Shown: positions 61,740 to 64,000 of the stretch, in pieces | Position numbering within the stretch: the first letter of the stretch is position 1 | Layout of the letters: every line of letters begins with the position of its first letter | Translations under genes and position numbers: made by a program | Notes under the pieces: generated by a model | The model's input: only the letters and a program-made list of their open reading frames with translations | Databases searched by the model: none | Told to the model about the DNA's origin: nothing | DNA from: Schistocerca nitens | Lineage: Eukaryota; Arthropoda; Insecta; Orthoptera; Acrididae | DNA length: 64,000 nt | Assembly: GCF_023898315.1 (NCBI RefSeq) | Contig: NC_064623.1 | Location: 15,513,140 to 15,577,139, forward strand | Reading direction: 5' to 3'

Positions 61740-62850
61740 GATACACAGGGGCATTGAGTCAAACAGAGCTTGGATGGCGTGTACAGGTACAGCTGCCCAT
61801 GCAGCTTCAACACGATACCACAGTTCATCGAAAGTAGTGAATGGCGCATTCTGACAAGCCAGTTGCTCGGTCACCATTGACCAGACGTTTTCAGTCGGTG
61901 AGAGATCTGGAGAATGTGCTGGCCAGAGCAGCACTCCAACGTTTTCTGTAGCCAGAAAGGCCCGTACAGGACCTGCAACATGCGGTCGTGCATTATCCTG
62001 CTGAAATGTAGGGTTTCGCAGGGATAGAATGAAGGACAGAGCCACGGGACCTAACACATCTGAAATCTAACGTCCACTGTTCAAAGTGCCGTCAATGCGA
62101 ACAAGGGGTGACCGAGACGTGATCCCATACCATCACGCCGGGCGATGCGCCAGTATGGCAATGACGAATACACGCTTCCAATGTGCCTTCACCGCGATGT
62201 CGCCAAACACGGATGCGACCATCATGATGCTGTAAACAGAACCTGGATAGAAACTTCCTGGCAGATTAAAACTGTGTGCCGGACCGAGACTCGAACTCGG
62301 GACCTTTGCCTTTCACGGGCAAGTGCTCTACCAACTGAGCTACCCAAGCACGACTCACGCCCCGTCCAGGTTCGCAGAAGAGCTTCTGTTAAGTTTGGAA
62401 GGTAGGACACGAGGTACTGCCAAAAGTAAAGCTGTGAGGACGGAGCGTGAGTCGTGCTTGGCTAGCTCAGTTGGTAGAGCACTTGCCCGCTAAAGGCAAG
62501 GGTCCCGAGTTCGAGTCTCGGTCCGGCACACAGTTTTAATCTGCCAGGAAGTTTCATATCAGCGCACACTCCGCTGCAGAGTGAAAATCTCATTCTAGAG
62601 CCTGGATTCATCCGAAAAATGACGTTTTGTCATTCGTGCACCCAGGTTCGTCGTTGAGTACACCATCGTAGGCGCTCCTGTGTGTGATGCAGCGTCAAGG
62701 GTAACCGCAGCCATGGTCTCCGAGCTGATAGTCCGTGCTGCTGCAAACGTCGTCGAACTGTTCGTGCAGATGGTTGTTGTCTTGCAAACGTCCCCATCTG
62801 TTGACTCAGGGATCGAGACGTGGCTGCACGATACGTTGCAGCCATGCGGA
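61740..62850 (-). pseudogene. T1 transposase copy c, interrupted
   Basis: N-terminal half (62845-62600): RAATSRSLSQQMGTFARQQ, RRPWLRLPLTLHHTQERLRW. After the foldback insertion, the catalytic half (62057-61719): FQQDNARPHVAGPVRAFLA, WPAHSPDLSPTENVWSMV; 34 residues lie between the last Asp and Glu. Stops and shifts are present near 62090. Confidence 0.82.
62249..62600. mobile_element. Foldback element with tRNA-like arms
   Basis: A 352-bp insert in T1c between copies of 'cctggat' (62242-62248 and 62601-62607). The left arm (minus) and right arm (plus) each hold the unit 'tagctcagttggtagagc' ... 'cgagttcgagtctcggtcc' ... 'cacacagttttaatctgcc'. A spacer of about 80 bp lies between. The right end has an extra tail 'cgcacactccgctgcagag'. 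The anticodon-like loops read CGTGAAA (left) and CGCTAAA (right). Confidence 0.82.
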
Positions 62851-63318
62851 TAAGATGCCTGTCATCTCGACTGCTAGTAATATGAGGCCGTTGGGATCCA
62901 GCACGGCGTTACGTATTACCCTCCTGAACCCACCGATTCCATATTCTGCTAACAGTAACCGGATCTCGACCAACGCGAGCAGCAATGTCGCGACACGATG
63001 AACCGCAATCGCGATAGACTACAATCCGACCTTTATCAAAGTCGGAAACGTGATGGTACGCATTTCTCCCCCTTACACGAGGCATCACAACAACGTTTCA
63101 CCAGGCAACGCCGGTCAACTACTGTTTGTGTATGAGAAATCGGTTGGAAACTTTCCTCATGTCAGCACGATGTAGGTGTCGCCACCGACGCCAACCTTGT
63201 GTGAATGCTCTGAAAAGCTAATCACTGGCATATCACAGTATCTTCTTCCTGTCGGTTAAATTTCGCGTCTGTAGCACGTCATCTTCGTGGTGTAACAAGT
63301 TTAATGGCCAGTAGTGTA

Positions 63319-64000
63319 TTATATGGATGCACAGCTTGAAGGAACGGACACATCACATCCATGCAATTGTTTCGCCTCGATGGCCAATGGAACCACCTTC
63401 TCCAGTGCAGATGCCCATGAAAGGTTCCAGGTTCGAGTCCCAGTCTGCCACACAGTTTTCATCTGGCAGGAAATTTCAAGGCAGTGCACAGTGGGCTGAA
63501 CGTGGAAGACCCTTTCTCTGCTCAGTTTATCTGGCCAGGGAGTTGAACCTAATTGTAAATTTGAAATGATGTATAAACTATAGTTAAAAACAAGGCACTA
63601 AAAGTACTTAAAAAATTCGTTGTATCTACGTGGGCCACAGATTTATCTCCTGAGTTTGTCCGTGACTTTGATTACCATTGAGAATATTCTCTTGTGAACA
63701 TTGTGTTTGCTCTATGGCCCAATGGCACTCAGAATGTTCAACAGGTGATAAATACTTCGTTCTTGATTTTCGGATTATATCTATGTGCAACTGAACAAAT
63801 TCAGTTTCGTTGTAAGAAATAACACATGTTCAGTACGGTTGCATACAAAGTCAAATGTAGCGTTTAAACTTACAAGTTCTGCTGTTATACTTCCTGTTCT
63901 TGGTAAGTCCTAGAAGCGTAAAATGTTTTCGATGGTGCTGGACGGCATTCGTACACTATTTTTGGAAAGAATACACACCGCCATTTGACTGTGTGTTACT
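63319..64000. other. Right edge: one decayed tRNA-like unit, otherwise unassigned
   Basis: At about 63405-63480 'ggttcgagtcccagtctgcc' and 'cacacagttttcatctggc' form a degenerate 3' half of the tRNA-like repeat seen at 19107 and 62249. Nothing is recognised from 63490 to the end. Confidence 0.5.

Larger units (their letters stand above)
61192..63316 (-). mobile_element. Tc1-like element, family T1, copy c, with three insertions
   Basis: The right end 'ttaatggccagtagtg' before TA (63317-63318) is intact. The left end near 61192 ('cattgaaactgctacacc') is diverged and abuts LINE F. Two SINEs (61346-61542, 61566-61735) and a foldback element (62249-62600) are inserted. The order of insertion between them cannot be told. 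Confidence 0.85.

Noticed and set aside
1-64000. CRISPR array, operon or bacterial insertion sequence
   Set aside because: No regularly spaced short direct repeats, no Shine-Dalgarno-linked genes; repeats are eukaryotic SINEs, LINEs and DNA transposons.

Overview
The window looks like nuclear DNA of an orthopteran insect, most likely a grasshopper or locust. This is inferred from dense interspersed repeats, several tRNA-derived SINE families and many Tc1/mariner, hAT, RTE-like and jockey/CR1-like elements. The species call rests on recalled resemblance to grasshopper repeats and was not searched. There are no operons, bacterial genes or CRISPR arrays. Most open frames are relics of transposases and reverse transcriptases.

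Hidden among the repeats is one host gene that I reconstruct on the + strand over about 34.9 kb. A GC-rich promoter has a TATA box at 24170 and an initiator-like site near 24203. Exon 1 encodes only MRTH (24257-24268). Intron 1 is about 27.9 kb. Exon 2 (52202-52448) completes a signal peptide and encodes a KKR site and GGGY repeats. Intron 2 is about 6.2 kb. Exon 3 (58606-58988) encodes a Val-Pro repeat domain ending in GGWH. The intron phases (0 and 1) match, giving a 213-residue secreted, probably cuticular or extracellular-matrix, structural protein. Its best visible AATAAA lies in an antisense LINE fragment.

Layout. 0-2.4 kb: the start of an unbroken LINE ORF (727 codons) that runs off the left edge. 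2.4-9 kb: a SINE, a hAT-like element with a perfect 8-bp target duplication, a second SINE family, two Tc1-like elements back to back (one with an intact transposase) and a mariner relic. 10-16 kb: jockey/CR1-like LINEs with SINEs inside, a DD34D mariner, and a foldback element. 17-24 kb: a zinc-ribbon ORF resembling the start of a Mutator-like protein, and a LINE split by an RTE element. 24-52 kb (intron 1): LINEs, Tc1/mariner elements, an RTE, and one Tc1-like element blown up to 5.4 kb by three insertions. 52-58.6 kb (intron 2): Tc1, mariner, RTE and SINE pieces. 59-64 kb: a LINE split by a foldback element whose arms carry tRNA-like sequence, then a Tc1-like element holding two SINEs and another foldback element with tRNA-like arms.

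The most interesting observation is that four SINE families with different tRNA-like heads share a short 3'-body hairpin. Its stem sequence differs between families while pairing is largely kept, which suggests a selected RNA structure. Fifteen copies of the main family occur; at least thirteen have recognisable target duplications, many of them within other transposons.
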